Numbered from the stretch's first letter, positions 23,592 through 35,135 are shown. The stretch is DNA of 64,000 nt from Isoetes taiwanensis (GCA_021234155.1 JAJEKV010000054.1:4697962-4761961); one strand, 5' to 3'. Translations and numbers: made by a program. The notes: generated by a model not told the origin, from the letters alone.

Positions 23592-23997
23592 ACAAACTAT
23601 TACATTCCACACTTAAAAATAAAATCCCCCCTTAGTTGGTTTAGGTGTATATTACACGGGGGTGACTCCGGGAATCAAGAGATGTCGGATAAGCATATAT
23701 GCCCTTTATTCCTCGATCAAGAACGTACATAGAGGTCCTCGTTTGTGGGTATGTCTATACACGTTTTGTAATATGGTATAAGACAGTTTGCAAAATACTA
23801 TAAGATTTGAGACAATGTACTATATGATGTTGATTTTGTACATGTATAATATGATTTTAGGAGCTCTCGCTGCCCTATATCACCCCCCATGTGAATATGC
23901 ACCCAAACAAACGGGAGTTTAAGGGGGAATTTTATTTTTAAGTGTGGAATGTAATGGTTTGTGTTATACCTAATGTATTTTTGGCCCCTTTGGGGCC
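23592..23997 (+). mobile_element. Inverted-repeat element family C, copy 3
   Basis: The left arm at 23592-23666 (TATTACATTCCACACTTAAA) and the right arm at 23881-23962 are imperfect inverted repeats of about 75-80 bp. The core repeats the blocks of copy 1 (CCTCGTTTGTGGG, AAAATACTATAAGATTTGAG) in the same orientation. The outer end is the palindrome GGCCCCTTTGGGGCC (23983-23997). It is more diverged between arms than copy 2, so probably older. Confidence 0.7.
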
Positions 23998-23999
23998 TT

Positions 24000-25760
24000 C
24001 AGCACAAATCATCGATATTATGCTAGATATTGATTGTGTAATTAATAATATGTAGCATAGAAAAAAAAAAACTATTATGTAGCATAAACTATCAGAACAT
24101 ATATAAATCATTTTGTAATTATTCTTTTTCTTTTTTTCTTGTTCTGCGCCGCAATCCAAGCTCGCGTTTCAATGCCACGTTTTTGTGGATGAATCTCGTT
24201 CGTTAACAGCAGCTATGCTACGATCAAGCAAGCTGAACTGACAATGGGGGCCATGGCAGAGCGGTGGCTTTGCCCTAAAATTAGAGCTCAAAGACTTACG
24301 CCCTGTTCTTGCATCGCCAGATTCGGTGGAGGAATCTGCTATAGGATTTGGATTCGGAGCAGATTCTGCCCTGTTCTTCTTGGATCGCCGGATTTGATAG
24401 GCTAAATAGGGCATCCGATGTCAACAGTGAACAGAAAACAGGAAGCGTAGATTTGTATGCCGCCATGAAACTGAATTTTTTTGAACTGTGGGCTTAGTTT
24501 GGACAGGTCAGCACATGGGAAAATCAAGCCTTGAATGGTTCTCCTTGAGCGGCTTCAGCAAAATCTGGCCCTTCTTACTGCAATTTCGAGTTGTTTGAAG
24601 TCACAGGGACCAGCTCGCAGCCTTCACTGCTGAATAATATCCTGTGTTTCCTCAAAGGGCGTGGCACTGGGAATGTAATTGGATAGGCAACGATCCTCGT
24701 GGCATTAAATGGAAGCACATACAATGCAGAGGGTCATCTATGACCTGACTTCTTTTCCACAGCTTGAGCTTATGAGGCACAGTGACGGACATTCAGAAAA
24801 TAAAGAACTTGGAAATGATTCAGTTTCAAAATAATGTGTTCGTCGGCTCTTACTAGCTCTGCACGATTTGCTAGCAACCATGTCTGGGCCTTTCTCTGGG
24901 CAGTAATGAAAGACCGTGATGCTTCAGAAATGCTGAATCGATTGTAAACAGAGAACACGAAGAGAGAAAATCGTGTGCTTGCAATGTTAGATAGAGCTCT
25001 AAACCCGATCCATAGCATCGATGAGAAGCTCAGGGACCAAAATCCTTGGTTTGATCGCTTGCCCTGTTTCGACCTGCTTTCTTTGTACTAGCCACTTGAG
25101 GCAGATCTGGCCGCAGTCAAATGTAGCAAATGCAGCAAAGCCGAATTCTTTCGGCCTTGTTTGGATTGTCCTGCACATGGAGAACAAGAAAAAAGAAATA
25201 GTTGTTAAATGAGATTGCTTTGTGTACTCTATGGAAAATTTATAACAGAGTATTCTTTGGTCAAAGATCTAATACCATGGTGAGGGTTAAACACAGGTGA
25301 CTGCTTAGTGGTGGTCACTAAAAAAAGAGAGGGAGGACTCAAAAATTAGTACGAATATAGTACAAATATGAGTATAGTACATAAAATGGCTTCTTTGAAT
25401 CATCTCATTACTTTTTCAACAATGTGAATGATACTAACGCATACTTCTCTAGTGCTTAAGTCCTTTCAAACAAGGAAATGCAAATGCTTTTGGTACTCTT
25501 ATGCAGCTAACTAAGCATATATTGATTGTCGCCCCTAAATGTATTTGAGAGAGGAGATTAAATTGTTGACCCAAATTTGTTTTGCTTCACTTTTTCCTTA
25601 ACTTGCAATGGTGTTAATCTACACAATGCCTTTATACTAAATATGAGGCTAACTATAATATTATTTGTTTGTCATATCTTATGTTCATAAAATAGGTCAA
25701 AACTCAGGTCCAAAACAGCATTATACAGACAAATAAATAGCAGGTCCAATTATGCAGGTT
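24000..25760. other. Spacer with unrecognised open frames
   Basis: Around 24300-24400 the block CCCTGTTCTT...ATCGCC is duplicated about 75 bp apart, and GGAATCTGCT pairs with AGCAGATTC. Minus-strand frames at 24770-25018 and 24999-25187 have ordinary composition but no domain I recognise. From 25200 to 25760 I see only AT-rich sequence. Confidence 0.25.
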
Positions 25761-25769
25761 TGGAACCAA

Positions 25770-25813
25770 AGAAATGTTCGCGGCGGCCTTGGCCGCCGCG
25801 ATAAATTTCTTGT
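25770..25813 (+). repeat. 44-bp GC-palindrome module, copy 1
   Basis: A perfect 10-bp stem with a TT loop (CGCGGCGGCCTT then GGCCGCCGCG, 25779-25800) is embedded between AGAAATGTT and ATAAATTTCTTGT. The same 44-bp unit occurs in reverse at 46583-46626 and 53306-53349. A version lacking the palindrome is at 58877-58902. Sequence on both sides diverges at once. Confidence 0.85.
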
Positions 25814-27280
25814 AAACAATAAAGCATTATAATTCACACAAAATAATGGAATGCATTTCTTTTAACCAAATTGGATCATATGCATAATACCTATGTAGCA
25901 TATGTGATCATGTTATATATGTTTTAAAAACATTTTATTCAATAATTTATTTATTAATTGGAAATAAATAAAAGTAGTGTGTCAAATTGTATGGCTCAAT
26001 AAGGATAGCGACTTAAGATGCGATACACATCTTCATTGATCTGCCTATCAAATAGCCTGCAGAGGGCGGTTAGCCTATTTATTTGCGCAAGTAAGTGTCT
26101 CTGCTGGTCTATGTTCAAACATATGTGTGCATCAATAATGAAGTTTTCAATTGAATTTAATGCATTACAATCTGTTGCATAGATGAGCGTATGTCATTGA
26201 TGTATCCAACTAACCACAATGACATGATGATTGATTTCGTCTTCTTCAATTGCTACGACATTTTCCTGTGCAGGATGGAATTTCATTTGTGATGCCTTCT
26301 GCCTGCACCACTCCTATTTGCGATGATGACCCTAGGGCTCGTCTGTTTCGTGCAATTCTTCTCATTATTCTCTGTGCAAAATATTTGAAACGAGGCAATT
26401 GTGAGTGTTTTTTTTTATGTTTATAATATCTAGCATGCGTGTGCAACATTTTGTTAATAATATGGTTGTTGTAGAGGGGTGTGATCAACTAGGGGCTCAA
26501 AGAAAGCAGAAGGTAGTCGAAGCTAGGTTTTACAGTGTGCAGAGGGATCGGGCAGAGGTTTTACTATAGGGCTGGGCAGAGGTGAAGACCACAGATCGGG
26601 GGTCGCGATGTGCTGGAAACTCGAGGCCGAGGCTTAACAGAAGTAAGCAGAGGTAGAGGAAGGTAGAGATTTCAAAGGGTTTTTTTAGTTTTTCTCAGTA
26701 AAGCAGTTGGAGTTCGATGTGGCTAGAGGTGGAGAAGATGACAATTCGAGATATGTTGAAGCTTTTCGATCTTTTACCATGGCTTCATAGAGTCGAAACA
26801 ACCAAGATTGTATTTTAGGCCTTTGAGCTTTAACAACAGAAACTGTATTATGGTACATGCCAAACAACCCCTCTATTTCAAACTGTTTTATGCTATATAT
26901 TGATGATTTCAGTCCGGTTCAATATCTAGCAAACAAAAAGTTCCAGAAAACAAAAGTTCCAGATGGATGGATATGGATACAAGAGCCAGTATTTGCTCTG
27001 TTTTACCAACAAGATATATCTAGCAACAGATGCATGGAAACATTGAACAGAAAAGGAGACAGAAAAACAGAATGAAGAATGATTTTCGGTTTGAAGGGAA
27101 TAAAAACTGTGGTAAGTTTGAAGGGAAACAAAACTGTGGTAAATGAGAACACGAGAATGGAGAACAGAAACAAAAGAAAAGCTAATAACAAAAAGAAAAA
27201 GAAAAATTAATAACAAAAGGCAATAAAAACTAATATATTGCATAAACCTCGTACCAAATGACGAAGGAAATGTTGGCTCT
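25814..27280. other. Spacer without a recognised gene
   Basis: AT-rich sequence. Short frames at 26246-26488 and 26926-27243 show no domain. The segment GTGGTAAGTTTGAAGGGA/AACAAAACTGTGGTAAAT near 27108-27145 carries a small direct repeat. Confidence 0.3.
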
Positions 27281-27283
27281 GGA

Positions 27284-28378
27284 ATTGGACTTGGATTCCA
27301 TAAAACCGTAAGCCGAATACCTTCGTGTGGTATTCGGCCTGCATGTTCTTTTTTTTCGATAAAAAATCCAAGGGGGTATTCGACCCGCCAAGTTAACCCT
27401 CAAATCTATGAACCAACACGCCTGCTTTTGAGCTGAAACCCGTGTCGAATACGCCAATGTGTGGGACCGCAAATCGACACGCCCTATTCCAAAATTTGGA
27501 AGCCAAATACCTTTTGCATGCGATCATCGGGGCCGAATACCCCAAAATCAAGTCAGAACTCCATCGCAAGACGGCCGGGCTTCCCACCAAAGAATAAGGG
27601 CAAGCTCAATAAATAAGTATCGACTTCCCCGCTCGGGCGTAAATAGTAAAAACGGCATCATCCATGTTTTGGCCCCCAAGAAAAAAAAGAACTATGTTCA
27701 AGAAGGAAGGGATGATCTCCTTAGTGCCACAAAAACCAAAATATAGAGCGGAAGGTACAAACGTAATGCAATTTGGCACTTCGACATTATTGCTGGTGGT
27801 GGTTCCACGGAAAGTGAAGAAAACAAGTCAAAACTATGGAGATTTTAATCAAGAAGACCCAGCCAGAGCTATTCTTTGTCTAAACACAACCACTGATCTA
27901 ATATGCCATCACGGATCTGCGGCTGGTCGATCTGGATTGGGACCTAGATGCTAAAAGGGGCTTGCAAAGTTTCAAACCAAGGACTATGGAAAGGGGATTG
28001 CCAGATTAAACAATCCACAAAAGAGAAAGCGGAGGAACTCTGCGACAAACAAGCCCTTGCACCGAAGTCCATATCCGCAGATCCGTGCCCTGGTATTTGA
28101 CTTGTGGTATAAGCAATGGGTATTCGATTTGCACAATACATGCCTTAGTTTAGACGAGCCTAATACCCCCTTAGGTATTCGACTTGTGTAATGCAGGTAA
28201 TACCCCCTTTTTAGGGATAGGAGGACCGGCAAAGGAGAAATGGGAGGTATTTGACTTGCCTAATATCAACACAGAATCGGGAGTATTCGACTTATGGAAT
28301 AAGTGTGCACGCCGAAACCACGAGTCTAATACCCCCTATTCCATGAGTCTAATACCCCTCTGGAATCCAAGTCCAAAT
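27284..28378. mobile_element. Candidate TIR element with GGTATTCGACTTG subterminal repeats
   Basis: ATTGGACTTGGATTCCA (27284-27300) is the reverse complement of TGGAATCCAAGTCCAAAT (28361-28378) apart from one base. Between them, versions of GGTATTCGACTTG or its complement occur about ten times, dense near 27310-27550 and 28090-28350. Motif clusters near both ends are typical of cut-and-paste DNA transposons. CACGGATCTGCGG (about 27910) and CCGCAGATCCGTG (about 28075) form an inner inverted pair. No transposase frame was found, so it would be non-autonomous. A target-site duplication was not established. Confidence 0.5.
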
Positions 28379-28607
28379 CGGGGGCCAATAAATGCACCGA
28401 CCAAACGAAGAAGCAACAACACGAATCCACAACAACAATATCTAGCAAGACCAGATATTCCAGCAATAGCACGAATGAAGAAGATGAACAACATGAATCT
28501 AGAAGAATATCTAGCAACAAAAATTTTGAGGTTTGATGCATATGAATGCAGTTCCCAAAATAGCAACCCTTAGATTGTTTAACCTAACCCAGATCAACGC
28601 TCCAAAA

Positions 28608-28697
28608 AAGGCGCACTCTAGAAATACTTTTTAGTATGCCCCAACGAATACAGCACCAAAATCATAGAAAAACCATGGCAAAAAGCATATAAAATTA

Positions 28698-28738
<41 letters not shown>

Positions 28739-28765
28739 GTTATTATGCTAGATATTTGATGTATG
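28608..28765 (+). repeat. Small element family B, copy 3, containing a long poly(A)
   Basis: GGCGCACTCTAGAAATACTT, then AAAATCATAGAAAAACCAT, AAAGCATATAAAATTAC and GTTATTATGCTAGAT match copies at 15.04 and 20.21 kb. An A tract of about 39 bases (28698-28737) replaces the middle AAACCCC segment, probably by expansion. Confidence 0.5.
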
Positions 28766-28769
28766 GTGG

Positions 28770-28960
28770 CATGGAATCTGGGGAGCGGATGTAGGAAGTC
28801 CCGCGAACGGCAGGAGCGGGAAGCAGGTCTTGGAATCAACGACCCAGTTCCAGGCTGCCACAACATGGTAACTGGGTCGCGGCCTTCAGATTTACCTTGG
28901 AATTACCTCAGGAGCGAATTGCCTGCCATTTTCCATTCTGGAGGTAGAATGTCTAGAATG
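28770..28960 (+). repeat. Repeat family D, copy 1
   Basis: Blocks GTCTTGGAATCAACGACCCA, CTGCCACAAC and TTTCCATTCTGGAGGTAGAA match, in reverse orientation, the sequence at 42.41-42.62 kb. CCCAGTTCC...GGTAACTGGG forms a small inverted repeat. Function unknown. Confidence 0.5.
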
Positions 28961-28980
28961 AGCGAGCCAATTTCCATGTT

Positions 28981-29300
28981 GACGAAGTGGATTGAATTGA
29001 ATTGATTTTTTTCAGATAAAGGGGGATAATAAGATATTCTCTAGAAAATCACCAGTTTATAATGTGCATTAACACAGGTTGGTAGCCTCAGAATCGATAG
29101 CTTGATGTGGCATCAACTATGCACAGGAAGCTAGGCTAAGCCGTGACACGTAGGTTAGACAATGGTGCATAACCCACCAAGCGGATAATACCCATATTTG
29201 TTTTTTTTGGGATAATACCCATATTTTAACTCCAAATTCTCCTTATTTTTACTTGAGCCAGGCAACCGGCGCCCTTTGTGTCTGCTTTGCTTGGGTCAGC
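28981..29300 (+). repeat. Dispersed repeat forming the upstream flank of the ATL gene
   Basis: It matches 14460-14756 over its whole length, apart from an approximately 25-base insertion (GTTTTTTTTGGGATAATACC, a partial local duplication) near 29200. Similarity ends about 190 bases before the ATL start codon. A TTATATCCC string about 60 bases upstream of the ATG could be a TATA-like element, outside the repeat. Confidence 0.7.
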
Positions 29301-29490
29301 GCCTTACGCACGAAATTTCCACAAATACTTGCATCGGCCGCCGATCCTCATCCATCTAGAATTGTAAGAAGAATGTGCTTCATTAATCTTACCACAGTTA
29401 GACGACCTTCATTTTGCCTCAGAATTTATATCCCGCCTCACTAGAACCAGCTTCCCAACTCAGATTTGGGTCATCAGAATTTCTCCAAGA

Positions 29491-30642
29491 ATGTCTACTC
29501 CGACTAGCAGCCCGGTTCAGACAGGAAGCGCATATCCAACAGCGCTGAATTACAGGTTCAATGCAAGCATGGCAATAATAGTAGTGGTTTTGGTGACAAC
29601 GTTTTTCTTTCTGGGTCTGTTTGTGCTGTATGTGAGAAGATGCAACAGGGATAGCGATGTGAGGGCAGATGGGTCGCTGCAAAGGGCGTACTGGCGGGAG
29701 AGGGAAGGGGTGGGAGTGGAGCCTGAGATGGTGCAGAAATTACCTCTCATGAGATTTGCGTCTGTAAAAGGGCGGAAGAAGGGCAAGGTCGGATTTGAGT
29801 GCGTTGTCTGCCTGGTTGAATTTGAAGAAGAGGAAAAGCTTAAGCTGCTCCCGACCTGCGGCCACTCTTTCCATCCCCAATGCATCGATATGTGGCTTCA
29901 ATCCCACACCACATGCCCCCTTTGCAGATTTAGCCTTGTCCCCTTAGAATCTGCTCCACCTGATCCCAATTTGCAAGCGGATCCTCAGTCTGTAGAAACA
30001 GGGGAACCCCAAGATCAGACCATCCCTGTTTCTATCATTCGCACCCTTTCTCGTAATTCTGAATCCTTCAAACAGGCAGTTCAGAACCTCGAACACTCCC
30101 CCTTGAGGAAATCTGATATGGGTTCTCCCTCAAACCCCAAATTGCCCCCCAGAAGCCCTCTTTCTGCTGAAGAATCTCTTCGCAGAAACCGTATGATTCT
30201 TCTTCGCAGTGGTTTAAGTCGATCTGTTGGTCATAATAGCATTGCCAATCGACCCAACTGGGCTGAAATATCTGAATTTGCTACTAAAGACCCCAGTTCT
30301 GGTGCCGGATCTGTGATCATTAACATTGATCCTGTAGTAGGTGAAAGAACAAGAAACTGGAGAGAAATTAGCGGCCTTCCAGCTACTCCTGAGCATTTTG
30401 AAGAAGAGGAAGCCGAAAAACATTCCGGATTTTCATTCAAAAGGACATTCTCTTTGCGCAGATCTTCTTCAGATGGCAAGACAATCTTTACTTCCAATGC
30501 AAGGCTGTTCACTGGAGATCAGAGTGCTCCAACTCCTCAATCTCCTGCTTTACAAGATAACAAATTCATTCCAGCTCTTACAAGGAGTCTCAAGAAGCTT
30601 GTTGGCAAAGATTTTCCTCAAACATCTCCTGCCAGACCTTGA
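29491..30642 (+). CDS. ATL-type RING-H2 E3 ubiquitin-protein ligase
   Basis: This intact single-exon gene encodes 383 residues and fits the plant ATL family, membrane-anchored E3 ligases that carry ubiquitin from an E2 to target proteins. A short N-terminus is followed by one hydrophobic helix at about residues 28-48 (IIVVVLVTTFFFLGLFVLYV) and basic residues RRC. A conserved pre-RING stretch follows (KLPLMRF, in place of the usual GLD block), then the RING-H2 domain with ligands C104, C107, C123, H125, H128, C131, C142 and C145. The tryptophan in CIDMW matches the E2-contact residue of the family. The long Ser/Pro-rich tail contains NWREISGLPATPEHF and FKRTFSLRR, seen in several longer ATLs. 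The first ATG in frame gives the expected short extracytoplasmic N-terminus. The 3' part is duplicated downstream. Target and pathway are unknown. Confidence 0.93.
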   Translation: MSTPTSSPVQTGSAYPTALNYRFNASMAIIVVVLVTTFFFLGLFVLYVRRCNRDSDVRADGSLQRAYWREREGVGVEPEMVQKLPLMRFASVKGRKKGKVGFECVVCLVEFEEEEKLKLLPTCGHSFHPQCIDMWLQSHTTCPLCRFSLVPLESAPPDPNLQADPQSVETGEPQDQTIPVSIIRTLSRNSESFKQAVQNLEHSPLRKSDMGSPSNPKLPPRSPLSAEESLRRNRMILLRSGLSRSVGHNSIANRPNWAEISEFATKDPSSGAGSVIINIDPVVGERTRNWREISGLPATPEHFEEEEAEKHSGFSFKRTFSLRRSSSDGKTIFTSNARLFTGDQSAPTPQSPALQDNKFIPALTRSLKKLVGKDFPQTSPARP

Positions 30643-33600
30643 TCAAAAGGAATCTTGGTTTTTGTTTTCATATCAACATTATATTAATTCATTGTACATA
30701 GCTGGATATAATTTGAATCTAGGTTTGCCTCCTGCAGGATGGTGTTTTCCCCAAACCAGCCACAAGAAAAAAATGCCCCTGTTTGGGGATAGGATACTGA
30801 AGGATTTGTGTGTTTTGTATGTCCTAAACAATTCATGGAAAAGATGGGATATGCGTTGCATTTTACTCGTCACTGTTGTATGAAGGCGTATTCAACAATA
30901 TTGTGTGAGGACCATGTTCAAGTGCAAAGAATCCCTGTCAATTGAGTACAATTTGCAAAAGTTTCGTGAATCGGTCTACACTCATCATTGCTTTCAAAGC
31001 CTTGATTCTTGCAAAAGCAAGGGCCGTGTGAACATTGAGCACAGTTCGTCTCTCATTATTTTATGTTATATTCTTTTTATTACGGACAAGAACAAAACAC
31101 AGGATATTGAATGGTCAGAACTATGAAGATTAGGTTGGAATATTTCTCTGATTGGCATGTTTATCTTGGCACTGTTTTGGTCAAGTATCTTGGCACTGTA
31201 TTAAGAAGCATAAGAAGATGCATGAGATTAAATGGTCGGGGAATATGAGGAGGATTAAACAGGAATAAGAGCCAAAATGGCTGGCTGTTAAGTATCTTAG
31301 GATTTATTTATAAGTAACTTTTTATGATAATGAAGGGTAAAAAGTGAGCTTTAAGCAGTTATGGTCATGTAGCAGAGGAGCCATCAGTAACGTTCAGTAC
31401 AGGGAGCCAAAAAGCAGGGGAAGGAACTTAAAGAAACGGCAATATCAAAAAGAAGCATAATAATAATAATGATAAACAAAACAAGCTACTACTTTCTTCA
31501 ACTACCCAAATGGAAGCTTTCACGTCTCATGACTTGACAGATTTGATAACAATGGCCGAGGTCCCATGAAGCACTACATGCACAAGAAGTGCGCTGGAAC
31601 TAGAAGGGAAAAAAAAGGCTGCCATGTAATCTGATTGTAACAGTGTAAAACCTGTGTTTTGAAAAAGAGAAAATGACCAAGCGGAAAACTGCATTTCTGT
31701 GTGGAAGAAATGCTTCAAGATGTGGCATCTTGTACACATAACAGCAAGGCCAAGGTGAAACATTGATGCTGATCATTAGATATGTCACTAGAAAGTTAGG
31801 ATGACATTTGCACCATAGCTCTTGAATGGTCCAAATGAAGCAACTTTTTGTGCCTTTAGATGTCAGCTGTAGAGGACGAAAAGACAAAGGCAAATGCTGT
31901 TCCTATTATCATACATTTTAATGCTCAACTACTACCAACCTCCAAACATGTCCCTACCCTCATTAACTGGTCAAAGGCGCCTTCTCTGCCTTGCTTGCAC
32001 CCACAAAACACAATGAGGAAAACAAAGCACAAATGTACAAACTTGGGCATGACTTTCTACTCTTATATCGCCATAGTCCAAGTCAAAGCTTGACTTCTGC
32101 ACAACCATCAGGAATAAATTGCTTTCATATTCCTCTGTGTGCAATTGGATAATATAGATATATTGAACCATACGCTTCCTTCGATGTTACAACGGCTACA
32201 TGCCTTCCAGAAGTTTTGAATTGTGCACTGCAGTTCACAATAATAACACAAAGCATGCTCAGTATTGACAAGCTAAAGTCCAACACGTGAAGTATATCAA
32301 AGATGACTTCTTTGTCTATCCTAGAAATTTTGGTTTTATGTTGTACCAACATTTCAAAACCATGCACTTGCATTATTGGCAAATGTGAATCAAACTAAAT
32401 CAAGGTGTAACATATTAGGGCTAACCTCCATAAATGCTATTGACGCATATGATTAAAGAGAAAGGGACTTGCAACTTGCAAGAATGGAATTTCTATGCAT
32501 AGAGTATTAATTAAAAAGCAACTCTACTATCTTAGCTATGGCGGGACAGCATCCATGAATCTAAGCACAAACACTTCCAACACAATCAAAATTATTTGTG
32601 TTTCTGATCCATACATGTAGCTAAAGTTTAGAATTTATCATCTATTCATTCATCACTAAACTTGATTAAAGAATATAATCATATCAATAGTATCACTAAA
32701 TTTAGGGGAATCCTTTCCATTAAGAAATATAATCATATCAATAGCATGGTAATGCCAAACAACAAAAGACAACCACTAATATGCCAGGCCATATGCCAAA
32801 ATAGAGAGAGAGCATTATGGCACTATACTATCACATTACATTGTTTTCAAATATGAAGTTCCCGAGCACCAAATGACATGCGTGACTTCGCATTATACAT
32901 ACTCAGGTTCTAGATAAACGTCTGCGCATTAATGTTCCTCGGTAGTCATTATCCCGCTTGTCTAGTATCATCATCATCGCAGCGTTTTTCCTTTGAAAAC
33001 CTTTATACAGCGGGGTTTTAATCCTAGTAAGAATGATTGTGTCAAGCCCATTGTATGTCCCGGGACCTATTATTGGTCTCCGTGGACGTTAAAAAATTCA
33101 TTCTATTCTATTCCTTTTATGTAAAAACATCATTAAAAATATTCTTTAGAACTTAAGATTGGAGATTCATGTTGCTTCCCCATTAGCATGAAGAAGCTAA
33201 CCGCAGCAAAAATGACAAACCAAATGGCCAAAAGAAAATTAACAAGCATTAAATTTTTCTTGAAATAACCTGCGTTTCACCAAAATATGACGATTCAATA
33301 AGAGATATATACCTTGTTATGGCAAGAGAAGAACCAATTCCCGGGTTTACACTAAAAAAACTGAGGCCTCTAGGAGTGAAATAGCAAAAACTAAAGCACC
33401 GGAACGGCACCTCTCCTCATTATTTGGAGTTTGGGAATTTTCACTATGAAAAGGTGTTCCAATACCCCAAAAAAATACCCCCAAAAAATGCCCGAAATCC
33501 CCCCTTTCGCCAACAACAACAATGGGGATAAACCGGACTTTTAGAATCGGAGTTTTTGCCAATAATCCCCTTTTTTCTCATTTTAAGATAATATCCCCTT

Positions 33601-34579
33601 TATGCAAGTCACAATCCCCCTATTCAAAAATGTAAATTCATACTCTATTATTATTTGTAAGATAATACGCTATTTGCATAATAATACCTATTATCATTTA
33701 GGTTAAACCCCCTCTCAGAATATCACCCCTAAAATAACATACTATGTTTTCATTTAAGATAATAATAATGATAATACCATGTTATGATTCATAAGATAAT
33801 ACCTACTCCTTGTTATCATCATTTGAAAGATTATACCTCATTTCAAAAACAAGTTGATAAGTAGCAAATTGATCGAAGTTAATTAGTAAGAAATTGATAA
33901 GATTTTTTATTACTTCGTAAAACAAACAAGTAATAAATTGATCGTGCTTCAAGAAACAAATTTGATACACAAATACCGCTTGACCATGTCGCTCAAGTCC
34001 ATACAATAACATTTTTAGACGGCAGATTTGATTTCTTTTGAAAGGATTTTGATGGGACCTTGTACGTAAGAAATTTAGACAAATGTTCAATTGGCATCTC
34101 GGCGTAAATTGGTGCAACTGCGAATCGATAACCCATGGACAAACCACAATTATTCCCTATCTTCTATCCATAACCTCTTATGCTATACTAATATTTAAAT
34201 TCTAAAATACAAATAATACTTTATGGAATCAATACCATTGTGTAGGAATTGCGAAAATTAAAATCTAGCTTAGAATGTACCCGAACCTTCATCAAAGCAC
34301 ATCAAACTTGCACCATTACTTATATCATGGGATCCCAACATCTTATTCTCTTTTCTTTAAAAAAGACCCCAATCTGTTTGCAAAATCAATTTTGACCCAA
34401 TCCCCCTTTCTTAAAAAAATACCCCATTGTATTTGCAATCTTCTATTTCCACACTTCATTCCCCATTAGAATACACTTTTGTTAAGAATCTCCCTTTTGT
34501 TTAATCATTCCCCATTGCAAAAGAAATAACCCATTGCTCTCAGTCCCCGTTCCTCAATGGGGGATTTTACGAGGGAATA
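30643..34579. other. ATL 3' flank, first copy of the 4.5-kb duplicated segment
   Basis: No second gene was recognised in this AT-rich sequence. It contains the ATL 3' UTR region, a LINE-type 3' tail at about 32990-33113, and a run of AATACC/CCCC-rich short repeats at 33580-33800. The whole of 30084-34579 recurs at 34580-39059. Confidence 0.5.
32990..33113 (+). mobile_element. Short LINE-type 3' end with (TTCTA)n tail
   Basis: GTTTTTCCTTTGAAAACC, GGGGTTTTAATCC, GGTCTCCGTGGACGTTAAAA and then ATTCTATTCTATTC match the 3' end of the LINE remnant at 54.6-56.0 kb, which ends GGCCTCCGCGGACGATAAAA plus CTTCC repeats. No RT sequence precedes it, so it is either a strongly 5'-truncated LINE or a SINE sharing the LINE tail. 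Confidence 0.6.
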
Positions 34580-35135
34580 GAACCTCGAACACTCCCCCTT
34601 GAGGAAATCTGATATGGGTTCTCCCTCAAACCCCAAATTGCCCCCAGAAGCCTCTTTCTGCTGAAGAATCTCTTCGCAGAAACCGTATGATTCTTTCTTC
34701 GCAGTGGTTTAAGTCGATCTGTTGGTCATAATAGCATTGCCAATCGACCCAACTGGGCTGAAATATCTAAATTTGCTACTAAAGACCCCAGTTCTGGAAG
34801 CCGGATCTGTGATCATTAACATTGATCCTGTAGTAGGTGAAAGAACAAGAAACTGGAGAGAAAATTAGCGGCCTTCCAGCTACCTCCTGGAGCATTTTGA
34901 AGAAGAGGAAGCCGAAAAACATTCCGATTTTCATTCAAAAGGACATTCTCTTTGCAGATCTTCTTCAGATGGCAAGACAATCTTTACTTCCAATGCAGCA
35001 ATGTTCACTGGAGATCAGGAGTGCCCAACCTCAATCTCCCGTTTACAAGATAACAAATTCATTCCAGCTCTTACAAGGAGTCTCAAGAAGCTTGTTGGCA
35101 AAGATTTTCCTCAAACATCTCCTGCCAGACCTTGA
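34580..35135 (+). pseudogene. 3' part of the ATL gene, truncated and frameshifted
   Basis: It corresponds to roughly residues 199-383 of the intact ATL gene. The start codon, membrane helix and RING domain are absent. Several small indels (for example near 34690, 34798, 34862 and 34885) break the frame repeatedly, so no ATL tail could be made. It would be a dead copy if the duplication is real, and a sequencing artefact if not. Confidence 0.8.

Noticed and set aside
25770-25813. Helitron 3' end
   Set aside because: The hairpin fits, but neither strand shows a CTRR terminus at the expected distance; kept as an unexplained module.
29491-30642. A second functional ATL gene at 34.6 kb
   Set aside because: The copy lacks the start, membrane helix and RING domain and is frameshifted several times.
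30341-30883. 180-residue plus-strand frame overlapping the ATL gene
   Set aside because: It is a shifted-frame shadow of the ATL coding sequence and its 3' flank.
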